64,000 nt of DNA from Erwinia tracheiphila (GCF_021365465.1 NZ_CP089932.1:2418001-2482000); one strand, 5' to 3'; positions 43,784-52,145 are shown, counted from the stretch's first letter. A program made the numbers and translations. The notes: a model not told the origin generated them from the sequence alone.

Positions 43784-43933
43784 TCAGGGGGGGGTAATTT
43801 AACGTACTATAAGATTGTCCGGTATCATATTGATGGTACTGAAGAAATTGTTTTTGATTCGCACGCATCAGGTACAGATTTACCAAAGTTAACGGGTGAG
43901 TGGCGGGTATTAGACGGGATTGAACAGGTCTGA
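43784..43933 (+). pseudogene. Small phage ORF remnant sharing a motif with 51951-52079
   Basis: Open frame without ATG, directly after the gIV stop and starting in a G8 run: YYKIVRYHIDGTEEIVFDSH...GEWRVLDGIEQV. The stretch IVRYHIDGTEEIVFDS matches IVRHHDDGTEEVVFDS in the small ORF downstream of gII, at DNA level too. This links the two phage regions. Function unknown. Confidence 0.6.
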
Positions 43934-43958
43934 CTGGTGAGGTCAGGCCTGTTCATTT
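43921..43958 (+). terminator. Terminator after phage gIV region
   Basis: 14-bp stem (TGAACAGGTCTGAC with one G-T wobble against GTCAGGCCTGTTCA), loop TGGTGA region, followed by TTTAC. Separates gIV from the toxin gene. Confidence 0.65.
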
Positions 43959-44120
43959 ACTGCGGATTGACGTTTGATTCTGATTCGTTATGGAGTAAAC
44001 GGATGGTTATGAATCAGCACCAATAGTAGCCAGTTGACGGCCAGTGTCAACGGGTGGTGTCGTGTTGAAGAAAGTGTTATATGATTTCTCTGGAGCTGAT
44101 TAACCAGAAGGGAATATTTT

Positions 44121-44795
44121 ATGACAACAGGATTTGCAGCCAGAGAAGAACCCGGTCGATATTATACATTTCAGTCCCGGTTGCCCCGGGGGGAATTTTT
44201 TGAAATCCGTCCGCGACTTTTACCCCACAATGCCAAACCCATAACCGATGACGAAAGCGGGATGTGTATCGGTTATTCCGTGTCACAGGCTCCCGGTCTT
44301 TGGCGAATTTATGACACCGATGGACTTTTTGTCAGACTGGAAGAAGCACCGCTGGAATCACCGCTGATTGACCCGATTGATATTGCGTTACTCGCAGCAG
44401 GTGTTTTTCGCATTTTTTTTGCGGGCAGGGCACTGTTGCAAAGCGGAGTCAGAACGGCCATCACGGTAAAACTCAGTCAGGGAACGGTCAGTTTCTTACG
44501 AAGCCAGTTAAAATTGGGTCTTTCAGCCCGTAATCTTAAAATGACAGAAACCGCTGCGAAGCATATGTATAACCCCGGACGCTATGTGCCTTTGCAGCTT
44601 CAGGAGAAAGCTATCCGCTATGGCAAACGAATGCCTGATCCAAAGAAAAAAACGGGGCTTTTTCGCTATGAAATTGAAATGTATAGGCTTGTTGAGAATA
44701 AGCAGGAAAAAAGAACATATTATTATAAAAAATATATTCTTGAGGTCCTTGTCCGAGAAAAAGACTGGACAATTAGTCATTTTCAGTATTTTTAG
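44121..44795 (+). CDS. Polymorphic toxin-like protein with C-terminal nuclease-like domain
   Basis: 224 residues. Residues 1-80 are a compact region without a signal peptide (EEPGRYYTFQSRLPRGEFFEIRPR...WRIYDTDGLFVRLEE). Residues 82-107 (LIDPIDIALLAAGVFRIFFAGRALL) are a hydrophobic segment like the pre-toxin helices of Rhs/T6SS-type effectors. Residues ~140-224 (MTETAAKHMYNPGRYVPLQLQ...RMPDP...YILEVLVREKDWTISHFQY) resemble small C-terminal RNase-type toxins (BECR-like: His, PDP, terminal HF.Y). The next gene, 8 bp away, looks like its immunity gene. AGAAGGGA lies upstream of the ATG. Family assignment is by pattern only. Confidence 0.7.
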   Translation: MTTGFAAREEPGRYYTFQSRLPRGEFFEIRPRLLPHNAKPITDDESGMCIGYSVSQAPGLWRIYDTDGLFVRLEEAPLESPLIDPIDIALLAAGVFRIFFAGRALLQSGVRTAITVKLSQGTVSFLRSQLKLGLSARNLKMTETAAKHMYNPGRYVPLQLQEKAIRYGKRMPDPKKKTGLFRYEIEMYRLVENKQEKRTYYYKKYILEVLVREKDWTISHFQYF

Positions 44796-44803
44796 AGATT
44801 ATT

Positions 44804-45232
44804 ATGGTAAATATAGAAGTTGGTACATTGCAATTTCAATTGTCACCATATGAAAGAGAAATTGCAGAAGAAGATCTAACAGATGACTCAATAATAACGT
44901 TTATAGAATACAAGTTGCCAGTATTAACGACACAGTATAGCACTACATTTACTGTTCCTGAACTTATTGATTTAAAAAGAGAACTGCAATCTCTTTATGA
45001 GAGTGTACTTAAACAAACCCCTCATTCTGATATTGTTTTTGACAGTTTAGAGCATAATTTCAGTTTGCAAATAAGGCAGGTTGGCCTTCATGATATTGCG
45101 GAAATAAATATCGTGATGAAACCTGAAGATAATGCAGATAGCGTCAAAATCACTGACACATTTTACCTTGACCAGAGCTACTTTCCGGCGTTGCTGTCCG
45201 GTATTGACGAGATGATTAACTGGCCTGAATGA
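44804..45232 (+). CDS. Probable immunity protein for the toxin-like gene
   Basis: 142 residues, cytosolic, acidic. It starts 8 bp after the toxin stop and a terminator hairpin follows. The C-terminal part PEDNADSVKITDTFYLDQSYFPALLSGIDEMINWPE has a DQSY-x-PALL pattern reminiscent of WapI-type immunity proteins, which pair with Rhs/WapA C-terminal toxins. The duplicate at 63094-63521 keeps the C-terminus but differs strongly in the N-terminal half, as expected for toxin-specific recognition. Confidence 0.7.
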   Translation: MVNIEVGTLQFQLSPYEREIAEEDLTDDSIITFIEYKLPVLTTQYSTTFTVPELIDLKRELQSLYESVLKQTPHSDIVFDSLEHNFSLQIRQVGLHDIAEINIVMKPEDNADSVKITDTFYLDQSYFPALLSGIDEMINWPE

Positions 45233-45240
45233 CGACACCA

Positions 45241-45260
45241 GAGGGCTGATTTAGCCCTCT
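45241..45260 (+). terminator. Terminator hairpin after immunity gene
   Basis: GAGGGCT / AGCCCTC stem with a GATTT-like loop. The T-tract expected after it has been displaced by the IS407-group insertion at 45261. Confidence 0.65.
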
Positions 45261-45289
45261 TGACCTGCCCCGAGTATTAGATACAACCT

Positions 45290-46123
45290 TCAGTTAGTAA
45301 TGTCGGTTGGTTTTTCTTCATGTTTCCCGTTTCGCCAGCATGCTGCAAATTCAAGCGGCGTCTGGTAATTCAGCGATGAATGAGGTCTGGACTCGTTATA
45401 ATCCTGCCGCCAGTCATTAATGATTTTCCGGGCATGAAGAATATCGCTGAACCAGTGCTCATTCAGGCATTCATCCCGAAAGCGCCCGTTAAAACTCTCA
45501 ATAAATCCGTTCTGTGTTGGCTTACCCGGCTGGATAAGTCGCAGTTCTACACCATGCTCAAAAGCCCACTGTTCGAGCGCACGGCAGGTAAATTCCGGGC
45601 CCTGATCGGTTCTTATCGTTGCCGGATAGCCGCGAAACAGCGCGAGGCCGTCCAGAATACGTGCGACCTGAACGCCTGAAATACCGAAAGCGGCGGTGAT
45701 CGTCAGACACTCCTTCGTGAAATCATCCACGCAGGTCAGGCACTTAATCCGGCGGCCGCTGGCAAGTGCATCCATGACAAAATCCATCGACCATGTCAGG
45801 TTCGGCGCATCCGGGCGGAGAAGCGGAAGCCGCTCAGTCGCCAGACCCTTACGGCGTCGCCTGCGTTTTACACCGAGACCGTTAAGGTGATAGATGCGGT
45901 AAACCCTCTTGTGGTTGACGTGAAGGCCCTCCCGACGCAATAACTGCCAGATGCGCCGGTAACCAAATCGGCGACGTTCAAGTGCCAGCTCTGTGATACG
46001 CAGAGATAGTTGCGCGTCAGCAGCCGGACGCTGAACCGAATAACGGCAGGTTGAAAGGGACAGACCGGCCAGCCTGCAGGCACGACGTTGCGACAGACCC
46101 GTTATCTCACACATGACTTCCAC
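45290..46123 (-). CDS. IS407-group transposase OrfB
   Basis: 277 residues, almost identical to 6092-6925 (one Ala/Ser difference in [10 protein letters not shown] and one Cys/Arg difference in [10 protein letters not shown]). DDE residues present. Normally expressed as a fusion with OrfA. Confidence 0.94.
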   Translation of the reverse strand: MEVMCEITGLSQRRACRLAGLSLSTCRYSVQRPAADAQLSLRITELALERRRFGYRRIWQLLRREGLHVNHKRVYRIYHLNGLGVKRRRRRKGLATERLPLLRPDAPNLTWSMDFVMDALASGRRIKCLTCVDDFTKECLTITAAFGISGVQVARILDGLALFRGYPATIRTDQGPEFTCRALEQWAFEHGVELRLIQPGKPTQNGFIESFNGRFRDECLNEHWFSDILHARKIINDWRQDYNESRPHSSLNYQTPLEFAACWRNGKHEEKPTDITN

Positions 46124-46146
46124 GGCTTCCCGCTTCTGGTCTGTCG

Positions 46147-46410
46147 TCAGAACTTTCGGCCCAGAGCCACCTTAAGCGCCTCCTTATCCAGCATGGCTTC
46201 AGCGAGCAGCTTCTTGAGGCGGGCGTTCTCCTCTTCAAGTGACTTGAGCCGCTTCACTTCGGGGACTTCCATGCCGCCAAACTTCTTGCGCCCGGTGTAG
46301 AAGGTAGCGTCTGAAATAGCATGCTTGCGGCAGAGTTCCCGGGCCGAAACCCCGGCTTCGGCCTCGCGGAGAATACTGATGATCTGTTCGTCGGAAAATC
46401 GCTTCTTCAT
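46147..46410 (-). CDS. IS407-group transposase OrfA
   Basis: 87 residues, identical to the protein at 6949-7212: HTH region plus C-terminal coiled coil. Confidence 0.94.
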   Translation of the reverse strand: MKKRFSDEQIISILREAEAGVSARELCRKHAISDATFYTGRKKFGGMEVPEVKRLKSLEEENARLKKLLAEAMLDKEALKVALGRKF

Positions 46411-46481
46411 GGGGATGTCCTCATGTGACTTATGAAGACATTACTAACATCGCGCTGTATTAATCAACGGGGAGCAGGTCA

Positions 46482-46755
46482 CTCTGGCTTCCTGTGGCGC
46501 AGGTGCGCATTTCGGTAGCCTCTGACCAGTGACGCAAGAAAATAATGAAGAAACTAACAAACTTACGTGGTCCGAAGCTTTCTGTTTTGATGCCGCAAGG
46601 CATGGAGGCGCTTCGCGCCGGAGGCCCCGCAGCGAAGCGAGGATTCAGAAAGCATTATGGCGCTGCCATAATATTCCCGGCGGTTGCAAGGTCGGCTTTT
46701 GCGGTTCCGGCAATTGCGTGATTCGTCACGATAATCCTGTATCGGTCATGGCAAA
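46482..46755 (+). other. Putative inovirus intergenic region with hairpin
   Basis: Between the toxin module and the attP-like site. Contains a stem CGCTTCG / CGAAGCG (about 46599-46629) and a 58-codon frame at 46545-46721 (MKKLTNLRGPKLSVLMPQGM..., ending AFAVPAIA) with no recognisable homologue. Filamentous phage intergenic regions hold similar hairpins for replication and packaging; assignment is inference. Confidence 0.45.
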
Positions 46756-46835
46756 GGTGCGCATAATGTACGACTCGTTATGTTGAAAAGGCCGCTGCGA
46801 AAATCGAATCCCGCAGCGGCCTCTTTAGCATAACG
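46756..46835 (+). other. attP-like site 1: paired XerCD sites around a hairpin, split by IS481 copy C
   Basis: First site: XerC arm GGTGCGCATAA (46756-46766, identical to the dif arm), 11-nt centre TGTACGACTCG, XerD-like arm TTATGTTGAAA. Then a 10-bp GC stem GGCCGCTGCG / CGCAGCGGCC (46790-46799, 46812-46821). A second, oppositely oriented site reads (reverse strand, after removing the IS) GGTTCGCACAA, TGACG, TTATGCTAAAG; the IS481 insertion at 46836 splits it and its last bases lie at 48044-48056. Same layout as 60877-60970. Confidence 0.8.
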
Positions 46836-48036
46836 TGTACTAGCTCAGACCTGATCTGACAGTTACCGGTTATTTATACAGGTGTCTGTCAGATTACATC
46901 TGGTTCAGATTTTTTTCTGCCCAGACTCGTTTACCATCAAGTAACGTGGCCATTGGCGTACGCCCGCAGCACATTTTTCCCTGATGAGTTCGCTCATTAT
47001 TGTAATGCCACAACCAGTTGTCCAGATCCGTTTGCAGGCTCTCCAGGTCTTCGTATAACTTCTTACGGAACGTAACCTGATAAAAATCCTGCAAAATAGT
47101 TTTATGGAAGCGCTCGCAGATGCCGTTCGTCTGCGGAGACATCGCCTTCGTTTTTGTATGGTCGATATCGTTGATGGCCAGATACAGCTGGTAATCATGC
47201 TGCTCCACCTTACCACAGTACTCCGTTCCCCTGTCGGTCAGGATCCTCAGCATCGGCAGTCCCTGAGCCTCGTAGAACGGCAGTACGCGATCATTGAGCA
47301 GGTCTGCGGCGGTGATCGGCGTTTTACTCGTATACAGCTTGCAGTGTGCCACTTTCGAGTACGTATCCACGAACGTCTGCTGGTAGATACGACCCACACC
47401 TTTCAGATTGCCCACGTAGAAGGTGTCCTGCGACCCGAGATAACCCGGGTGAGCAGTTTCGATTTCTCCGCTGGCCTCGTCATCGTGGGCCTTCTTCTCC
47501 AGCGCTGCGATTTGAGCGTCGGTAAGCACGATGCCTTCTCTGGCGACCTTTTCCTCAAGTGCCTTCAGGCGTTTACGGAAGTTCTCCAGGTCGTGCCGTT
47601 GCCAGATGGAGCGCACGCCGCTACCGGAGATAAACACGCCTTTTTTACGCAGCTCATTACTGGTCCGGTGTTGCCCGTGGGCCGGGAACTCAACGGCATA
47701 TTCAACAACAGCGCGTTCAGTGGCTTCGTCGGCGCGGTTCTTCAGGTTGGGGACGCGGCGGTTCTGGTTAATCAGCGCATCGATGCCGCCTTCAGCAGCC
47801 AGTTCCTGATAACGGTAAAACGTGTCGCGTGACACGCCCATGATCTTGCAGGCTTTTGATACGTTACCGAGTTCTTCGGCGAGATTGAGCAGGCCGGCTT
47901 TGTGTTTGATGATGGGATTGTTAGTATGAATCATGAGAGTTACCTCGCGTTTTGTTTAAGGATTAGACACCCATATCAAAACCGGTAACTCTCAACCTTT
48001 CAAGGCCCATTGTCAGATCAAGTCGCGACTAATACA
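46836..48036 (-). mobile_element. IS481-family element, copy C
   Basis: 1201 bp, 7-bp target repeat CATAACG (46829-46835, 48037-48043). Inserted in the second XerD arm of attP-like site 1. Its outer terminus carries two bases (ACAATGGGCC) otherwise found only in copy D, while the rest matches copies A/B/E. Confidence 0.96.
46894..47934 (-). CDS. IS481-family transposase
   Basis: 346 residues, same protein as at 21561 (DNWLWHY version). Intact DDE core. Confidence 0.95.
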   Translation of the reverse strand: MIHTNNPIIKHKAGLLNLAEELGNVSKACKIMGVSRDTFYRYQELAAEGGIDALINQNRRVPNLKNRADEATERAVVEYAVEFPAHGQHRTSNELRKKGVFISGSGVRSIWQRHDLENFRKRLKALEEKVAREGIVLTDAQIAALEKKAHDDEASGEIETAHPGYLGSQDTFYVGNLKGVGRIYQQTFVDTYSKVAHCKLYTSKTPITAADLLNDRVLPFYEAQGLPMLRILTDRGTEYCGKVEQHDYQLYLAINDIDHTKTKAMSPQTNGICERFHKTILQDFYQVTFRKKLYEDLESLQTDLDNWLWHYNNERTHQGKMCCGRTPMATLLDGKRVWAEKNLNQM

Positions 48037-48066
48037 CATAACGTCATTGTGCGAACCAGTTTTATT

Positions 48067-48135
48067 TCAAAGCCCTATAAGTTTACCAACAATCACAAGC
48101 AAGATAATTATAGCCACCCCTATTTCCATGCTCAT
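48067..48135 (-). CDS. 22-residue hydrophobic peptide
   Basis: MSMEIGVAIIILLVIVGKLIGL, a single transmembrane helix. Preceded by AGAGGAAAATAAC (good ribosome site) and starting 11 bp after the stop of the 120-residue membrane protein gene. Probably the last gene of the repressor-led minus-strand operon. Function unknown; small hydrophobic phage proteins of this size exist. Confidence 0.6.
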   Translation of the reverse strand: MSMEIGVAIIILLVIVGKLIGL

Positions 48136-48372
48136 GTTATTTTCCTCTATAATTGTTTCTCAGCTTTTGAATGATAATAGTAGAGATATATTAATCCAAC
48201 TGGCGCTATGAATATTGAAAATATCCAACATAAGCACATTGTGATGACCTTAGCCATTAACATCACTATCGCATTGATGAAGAAGATATTTTCACCCATT
48301 ATGAACGAAATAATCTGCTCATATACGAATCTTGCATATGGGTAAAGTAACGCATTGATAACAAAGAATATT

Positions 48373-49573
48373 TGTATTAGTCGCGACTTGATCTGACAAT
48401 GGGCCTTGAAAGGTTGAGAGTTACCGGTTTTGATATGGGTGTCGAATCCTTATACAAAACGCGAGGTAACTCTCATGCTTCATACTAACAATCCCATCAT
48501 CAAACACAAAGCCGGTTTACTCAATCTGGACGAAGAGCTCGGTAACGTATCAAAAGCCTGTAAGATCATGGGCGTGTCGCGAGACACGTTTTACCGTTAT
48601 CAGGAACTGGCTGAAGAAGGCGGTATTGATGCGCTGGTTAATCAAAGTCGTAGGGTACCCAACCTGAAGAACCGCGCCGATGAGGCCACGGAACGTGCGG
48701 TTGTTGAGTACGCCGTTGAGTTCCCGGCTCATGGTCAGCATCGGACTAGCAATGAACTTCGTAAAAAAGGCGTGTTTATCTCCGGCAGCGGCGTGCGCTC
48801 CATCTGGCAACGACACGACCTGGAGAACTTCCGTAAACGCCTGAAGGCGCTTGAGGAGAAAGTCGCTAAAGAAGGCATTGTGCTTACCGATGCCCAAATC
48901 GCAGCGCTGGAGAAGAAGGCCCACGATGACGAGGCCAGCGGAGAAATCGAGACGGCACATCCGGGTTATCTGGGCTCGCAGGACACCTTCTACGTTGGCA
49001 ATCTGAAAGGGGTTGGCCGTATCTACCAGCAGACGTTTGTGGATACGTACTCAAAAGTGGCACACTGCAAGCTGTATACAAGTAAAACGCCGATCACCGC
49101 CGCCGACCTGCTCAATGATCGCGTATTGCCGTTCTACGAGGCTCAGGGACTGCCGATGCTGAGAATACTGACCGACAGGGGTACGGAGTACTGTGGTAAA
49201 GTGGAGCAGCATGATTATCAGCTTTATCTGGCCATCAACGATATCGACCATACGAAAACGAAGGCGATGTCTCCACAGACGAACGGTATCTGCGAGCGCT
49301 TCCATAAAACCATTTTGCAGGATTTTTATCAGGTTACGTTCCGCAAGAAGTTATATGGAGACCTGGAAAGCCTGCAGGCAGGTCTGGACAACTGGTTGTG
49401 GCATTACAATAATGAGCGAACTCATCAGGGTAAAATGTGCTGCGGGCGTACGCCAATGGCAACTTTACTTGATGGTAAACGGGTCTGGGCAGAAAAAAAT
49501 CTGAACCAGATTTAATCTGACAGACACCTGTATAAATAACCGGTAACTGTCAGATCAGGTCTGAGCTAGTACA
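48373..49573 (+). mobile_element. IS481-family element, copy D (divergent)
   Basis: 1201 bp, 7-bp target repeat GAATATT (48366-48372, 49574-49580). About one base in ten to fifteen differs from copies A/B/C/E, mostly silent. Convergent neighbour of copy C 336 bp away, in inverted orientation. Confidence 0.96.
48475..49515 (+). CDS. IS481-family transposase, divergent variant
   Basis: 346 residues from the ATG at 48475 (MLHTNNPIIKHKAGLLNLDEE); the frame is open further upstream but this start matches the other copies and follows the GCGAGGTAACTCTC leader. Differences include LDEELG, AEEGGIDALVNQSRR, KVAKEG and QAGLDNW. DDE residues intact. Confidence 0.94.
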   Translation: MLHTNNPIIKHKAGLLNLDEELGNVSKACKIMGVSRDTFYRYQELAEEGGIDALVNQSRRVPNLKNRADEATERAVVEYAVEFPAHGQHRTSNELRKKGVFISGSGVRSIWQRHDLENFRKRLKALEEKVAKEGIVLTDAQIAALEKKAHDDEASGEIETAHPGYLGSQDTFYVGNLKGVGRIYQQTFVDTYSKVAHCKLYTSKTPITAADLLNDRVLPFYEAQGLPMLRILTDRGTEYCGKVEQHDYQLYLAINDIDHTKTKAMSPQTNGICERFHKTILQDFYQVTFRKKLYGDLESLQAGLDNWLWHYNNERTHQGKMCCGRTPMATLLDGKRVWAEKNLNQI

Positions 49574-49718
49574 GAATATTACATTCCCAACCTTCATCCC
49601 GGAAGGATTCTGCATAGAGATGTAAATAAAGAACGCTGAAATTATCACGCCAAAAATGAAATGACGAATATAATAACTTGCTTTTAAACCCCCTAAGGTT
49701 TTTCGCAAAAACTCCATA

Positions 49719-50108
49719 TTAATTAGCTCCCTTTTCCTTTGCGACGATTAAAACACCTTCGGTATAAGAGTAACCATATCCGTAACCATACCCACCTCTG
49801 CCGGTTCCATTGTTGATAGACCCTGAGTCATATTTAAATCCCCAGTTCCCGGATGTTACTGGCGTTATGCTAATAACTTCAAATCCGTCTTGGTTGAGCT
49901 TATCTACTGCGCGTGTAACATCTTCATTCAATCTTTCGCCGTCAATCTGGCAATCTGACCATCCTTCCTGTACTACTTCTTTTTTGCGGATTTTTTCTTC
50001 AATATCAATAAATCCAAGAAATCGTTTTGTATTTCCGGTGGGAACTTTGACCGTTACCTCTTTGTAGATAGGTTGGAAGTAGCTTGGTACATACACGGTT
50101 TTGTTCAT
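49719..50108 (-). CDS. Uncharacterised 129-residue protein
   Basis: MNKTVYVPSYFQPIYKEVTVKVPTG...DIEEKIRKKEVVQEGWSDCQIDGERLNEDVTRAVDKLNQDGFEVISITPVTSGNWGFKYDSG, then a Gly/Tyr-rich RGGYGYGYGYSYTEGVLIVAKE. No signal peptide or membrane segment. The DxxRLxxDVxxAxxxLxxxGFEVxSITPV pattern resembles small uncharacterised enterobacterial proteins, but I cannot name a function. Second gene of the operon led by the HTH regulator. Confidence 0.75.
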   Translation of the reverse strand: MNKTVYVPSYFQPIYKEVTVKVPTGNTKRFLGFIDIEEKIRKKEVVQEGWSDCQIDGERLNEDVTRAVDKLNQDGFEVISITPVTSGNWGFKYDSGSINNGTGRGGYGYGYGYSYTEGVLIVAKEKGAN

Positions 50109-50195
50109 AATTTAACCTTTTCCTTGTGTTTAAAAATCGCACAATCCAGAACGTGCAGTGTTGGTAATACTGCACGTTTGTCTCATTCCTGAGAC

Positions 50196-50648
50196 TCAGC
50201 CTTTCTTCTTCCCGAAAAGCTCATCCCATTTTCTTGACGTTGTTGCTGTTTGCAGGGCGCTCGAAACTCTCCCCAGACAAAGAATGTCCTCATCATCGAG
50301 GGTACGAAGGTTGTAGATGATAAAGTGAGCAGCCTGAGCTGCATCTTTGCTTCTCGTCTCAAAGAAGCGCTTGCTGGAATCGTAGATATCGCTGTTACTG
50401 GAGCCAAAAATCAGTTCGAAGATGTCCGTCTGAGTGATTTCAGCAATTTTTTCCAGCTCACTGATTTTCGCATCCCTCTGTGCGTTTGCGATCCTTTTCA
50501 GTGTACCTATGTTGATGCCAGACAGCTCTTCCATCCTTTCGTATGTGAACTTTCCCAGGATCGCTTTTTTTATCCTTTCGGCCCGCTGTAAGTCTATGTC
50601 TTCTGCCATTTCTTCCGGGTAGCCATTGCTATTGAGGTTATTGCTCAT
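50196..50648 (-). CDS. HTH-type regulator, probable phage repressor
   Basis: 150 residues from the ATG at 50648 (MSNNLNSNGYPEEM), preceded by AGGAGATAGA; a GTG/ATG at 50678 is less likely. Helix-turn-helix region: AILGKFTYERMEELSGINIGTLKRIANAQRDAKISELEKIAEITQTDIFELIFG. Divergent from gII with a 167-bp shared control region, the same geometry as rstR-rstA in CTX phage. Probably controls gII expression and the membrane-protein genes behind it. Confidence 0.78.
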   Translation of the reverse strand: MSNNLNSNGYPEEMAEDIDLQRAERIKKAILGKFTYERMEELSGINIGTLKRIANAQRDAKISELEKIAEITQTDIFELIFGSSNSDIYDSSKRFFETRSKDAAQAAHFIIYNLRTLDDEDILCLGRVSSALQTATTSRKWDELFGKKKG

Positions 50649-50815
50649 TCTATCTCCTACTTTTTTGACCCATTTCAAAAGAACAAATATGTCACTTATT
50701 CAGTACAAAATCACTTGAGAGGCAAGATCTTGGGTGGTACATTTATGCAACTGAATTGGTACTAATAAGCTCTTGACACGCTTCCTGGTCACAAAATTGT
50801 TCTCTGAGGCGATAC

Positions 50816-51867
50816 ATGATTGACTGGTTTACCGGAATCCTACCTTGCACACACCGACCGTTACTGGCCGGTAGTGTCGTCAGCGTTGATGCTGACGGGG
50901 CGATTGAGTGGGAAACGGTAAAACGGTTAACGGTGAGAGGCTCGTATGAGTCAACAATGAAAGTCAGGTCTGTAGGTTCTGACGGGGAAGGCCGGGCAAC
51001 CCATATTTATATTGACGGCAATCCATCAAAGTTTTTACAGGGTCACTCTGTTATCGGTTCTGATGATTTACAAGGGTTGGTATTAACGGCCTACGCCAGA
51101 ATACTGGCCTTACTGCATATTCCTCACGACCTTCCATCCTATCGTCAGGTTATGGCAGGGCAATTTAAGATCTCGCGCATTGATATTAACTACATGTATT
51201 CACTATCAACTCTGGAAAATGTCCGCGCATGGCTTTATGCCGCAGAATTTAAGGCTAAAACTCGCCACGGTCGTGCCTGTGGCAAAGGTGGTACCGTTTA
51301 CTTAGGAAAAACTCCCGGCGATGGAGCCTGAAATTTTATTCAAAATATGATGAACATACTTCTGGTAAAAAAGGGCACCAGATAGCTGAAGAATTCGTTA
51401 AGGCTGGCTTGCTTGACTGGTCTAAAGACAAGTTACGAATTGAATTAACACTAAGAACAACTGAATTAATTGACTTAAATCTTACGCTTGGCAGTAACTG
51501 GAATATCGAGACTCCCAATAAATTATTCTCTGACTATGTAGGCAGAATAGAAATGAATCAAAATGCCATTTTAACTGATGAAAAAATAATTAAGCTGCCG
51601 AGAAAAATACAATCCACCTATTTATTGTGGAAGCAGGGCGAAAATATGAAAGAAATGCTTCCCAAGCCAACATTCTACAGGCACCGAAAAGAACTCCTGT
51701 CTTTTGGGATAGATATTAATTTTTATTGTGAATCACCTAATTCAAATAACGTTGTTCCATTAGTGAGAACCCTTGAGGCCAAACCAGCCCAAATTCCTGC
51801 ATGGGTTTATGAGAAAGGGTTTATTTTTGATTACAACCGTATTTCACATGCCAGCAACTGGCATTAA
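50816..51867 (+). pseudogene. Filamentous-phage replication protein gpII, 1-bp frameshift
   Basis: Rolling-circle initiator of II/X type: MIDWFTGILPCTHRPLLAG at the start, NPSKFLQGHSVIGSDDLQGLVL (as in f1 gpII KVLQGHNVFGTDDL), SRIDINYMYS, and the C-terminal NVVPLVRTLEAKPAQIPAWVYEKG matching f1 NVVPLVRF...RPDWYNE. The frame breaks near 51311 (GKTPGDGA-stop versus the expected SRRWSLKFYSKYDEH), explained by loss of one base. The C-terminal part continues to 51867. Confidence 0.85.
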
Positions 51868-51878
51868 AGGAGTGTGAT

Positions 51879-51935
51879 ATGTCTAATTATGGTCTTTTCG
51901 TAAAAGGTAATTTCCTCAGATGGCGGAATTGTTGA
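51879..51935 (+). pseudogene. Short phage ORF fragment after gII
   Basis: AAAGGAG precedes ATG at 51879. The frame reads MSNYGLFVKG and then stops at 51935; a one-base shift gives ISSDGGIVEIKG ending where the next ORF begins (TGACTATGG). It occupies the usual position of a gV-like single-strand-binding protein gene but is too short to assign. Confidence 0.4.
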
Positions 51936-51950
51936 AATCAAAGGCTGACT

Positions 51951-52079
51951 ATGGATACGTCAAAATTTGATATTCAGTTTGATAATCATATTCCTGAATC
52001 CGGTTATCAGATTGTCCGGCATCATGATGATGGTACAGAAGAAGTCGTGTTTGATTCAGACAACCTGAACGACCAATGA
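51951..52079 (+). CDS. 42-residue phage ORF
   Basis: MDTSKFDIQFDNHIPESGYQ, then IVRHHDDGTEEVVFDSDNLN and DQ. The IVRxHxDGTEEhVFDS block also occurs at 43805-43865 after gIV. No known family. Ends 38 bp before the dif-like site. Confidence 0.55.
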   Translation: MDTSKFDIQFDNHIPESGYQIVRHHDDGTEEVVFDSDNLNDQ

Positions 52080-52117
52080 CAGCACCGGGAACGCCAGTTC
52101 CCGCCATCCCCACCATT

Positions 52118-52145
52118 GGTGCGCATAATCATAATTATGTTAAAT
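52118..52145 (+). other. dif-like XerC/XerD recombination site
   Basis: XerC arm GGTGCGCATAA and XerD arm TTATGTTAAAT are both identical to E. coli dif; the 6-bp centre is TCATAA (E. coli TGTATA). 28 bp in total, the correct spacing. It may be the chromosomal dif of this host or one end (attR/attL) of the dif-integrated filamentous phage on its left. Confidence 0.85.

Larger units (their letters stand above)
45261..46481 (-). mobile_element. IS3-family (IS407 group) element, intact copy
   Basis: 1221 bp, ends TGACCTGCCCC / TGACCTGCTCC, perfect 4-bp target repeat CTCT (45257-45260, 46482-46485). orfA and orfB intact. Inserted just after the immunity gene terminator. Confidence 0.95.
48147..49717 (-). 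pseudogene. 120-residue membrane protein split by IS481 copy D
   Basis: Removing 48373-49573 and one GAATATT repeat restores an open frame of 120 codons from ATG 49717 to TAG 48147. It begins MEFLRKTLGGLKASYYIRHF, runs through IFGVIISAFFIYISMQNPSG and ends YLYYYHSKAEKQL. Three to four hydrophobic segments predict an inner-membrane protein. It starts 1 bp after the stop of the 129-residue gene upstream. I do not recognise the family. Confidence 0.8.

Noticed and set aside
46545..46721. 58-codon ORF as a major coat protein gene (gVIII)
   Set aside because: The start MKK and the end AFAVPAIA look signal-like, but there is no mature coat sequence after it and it overlaps hairpin repeats.
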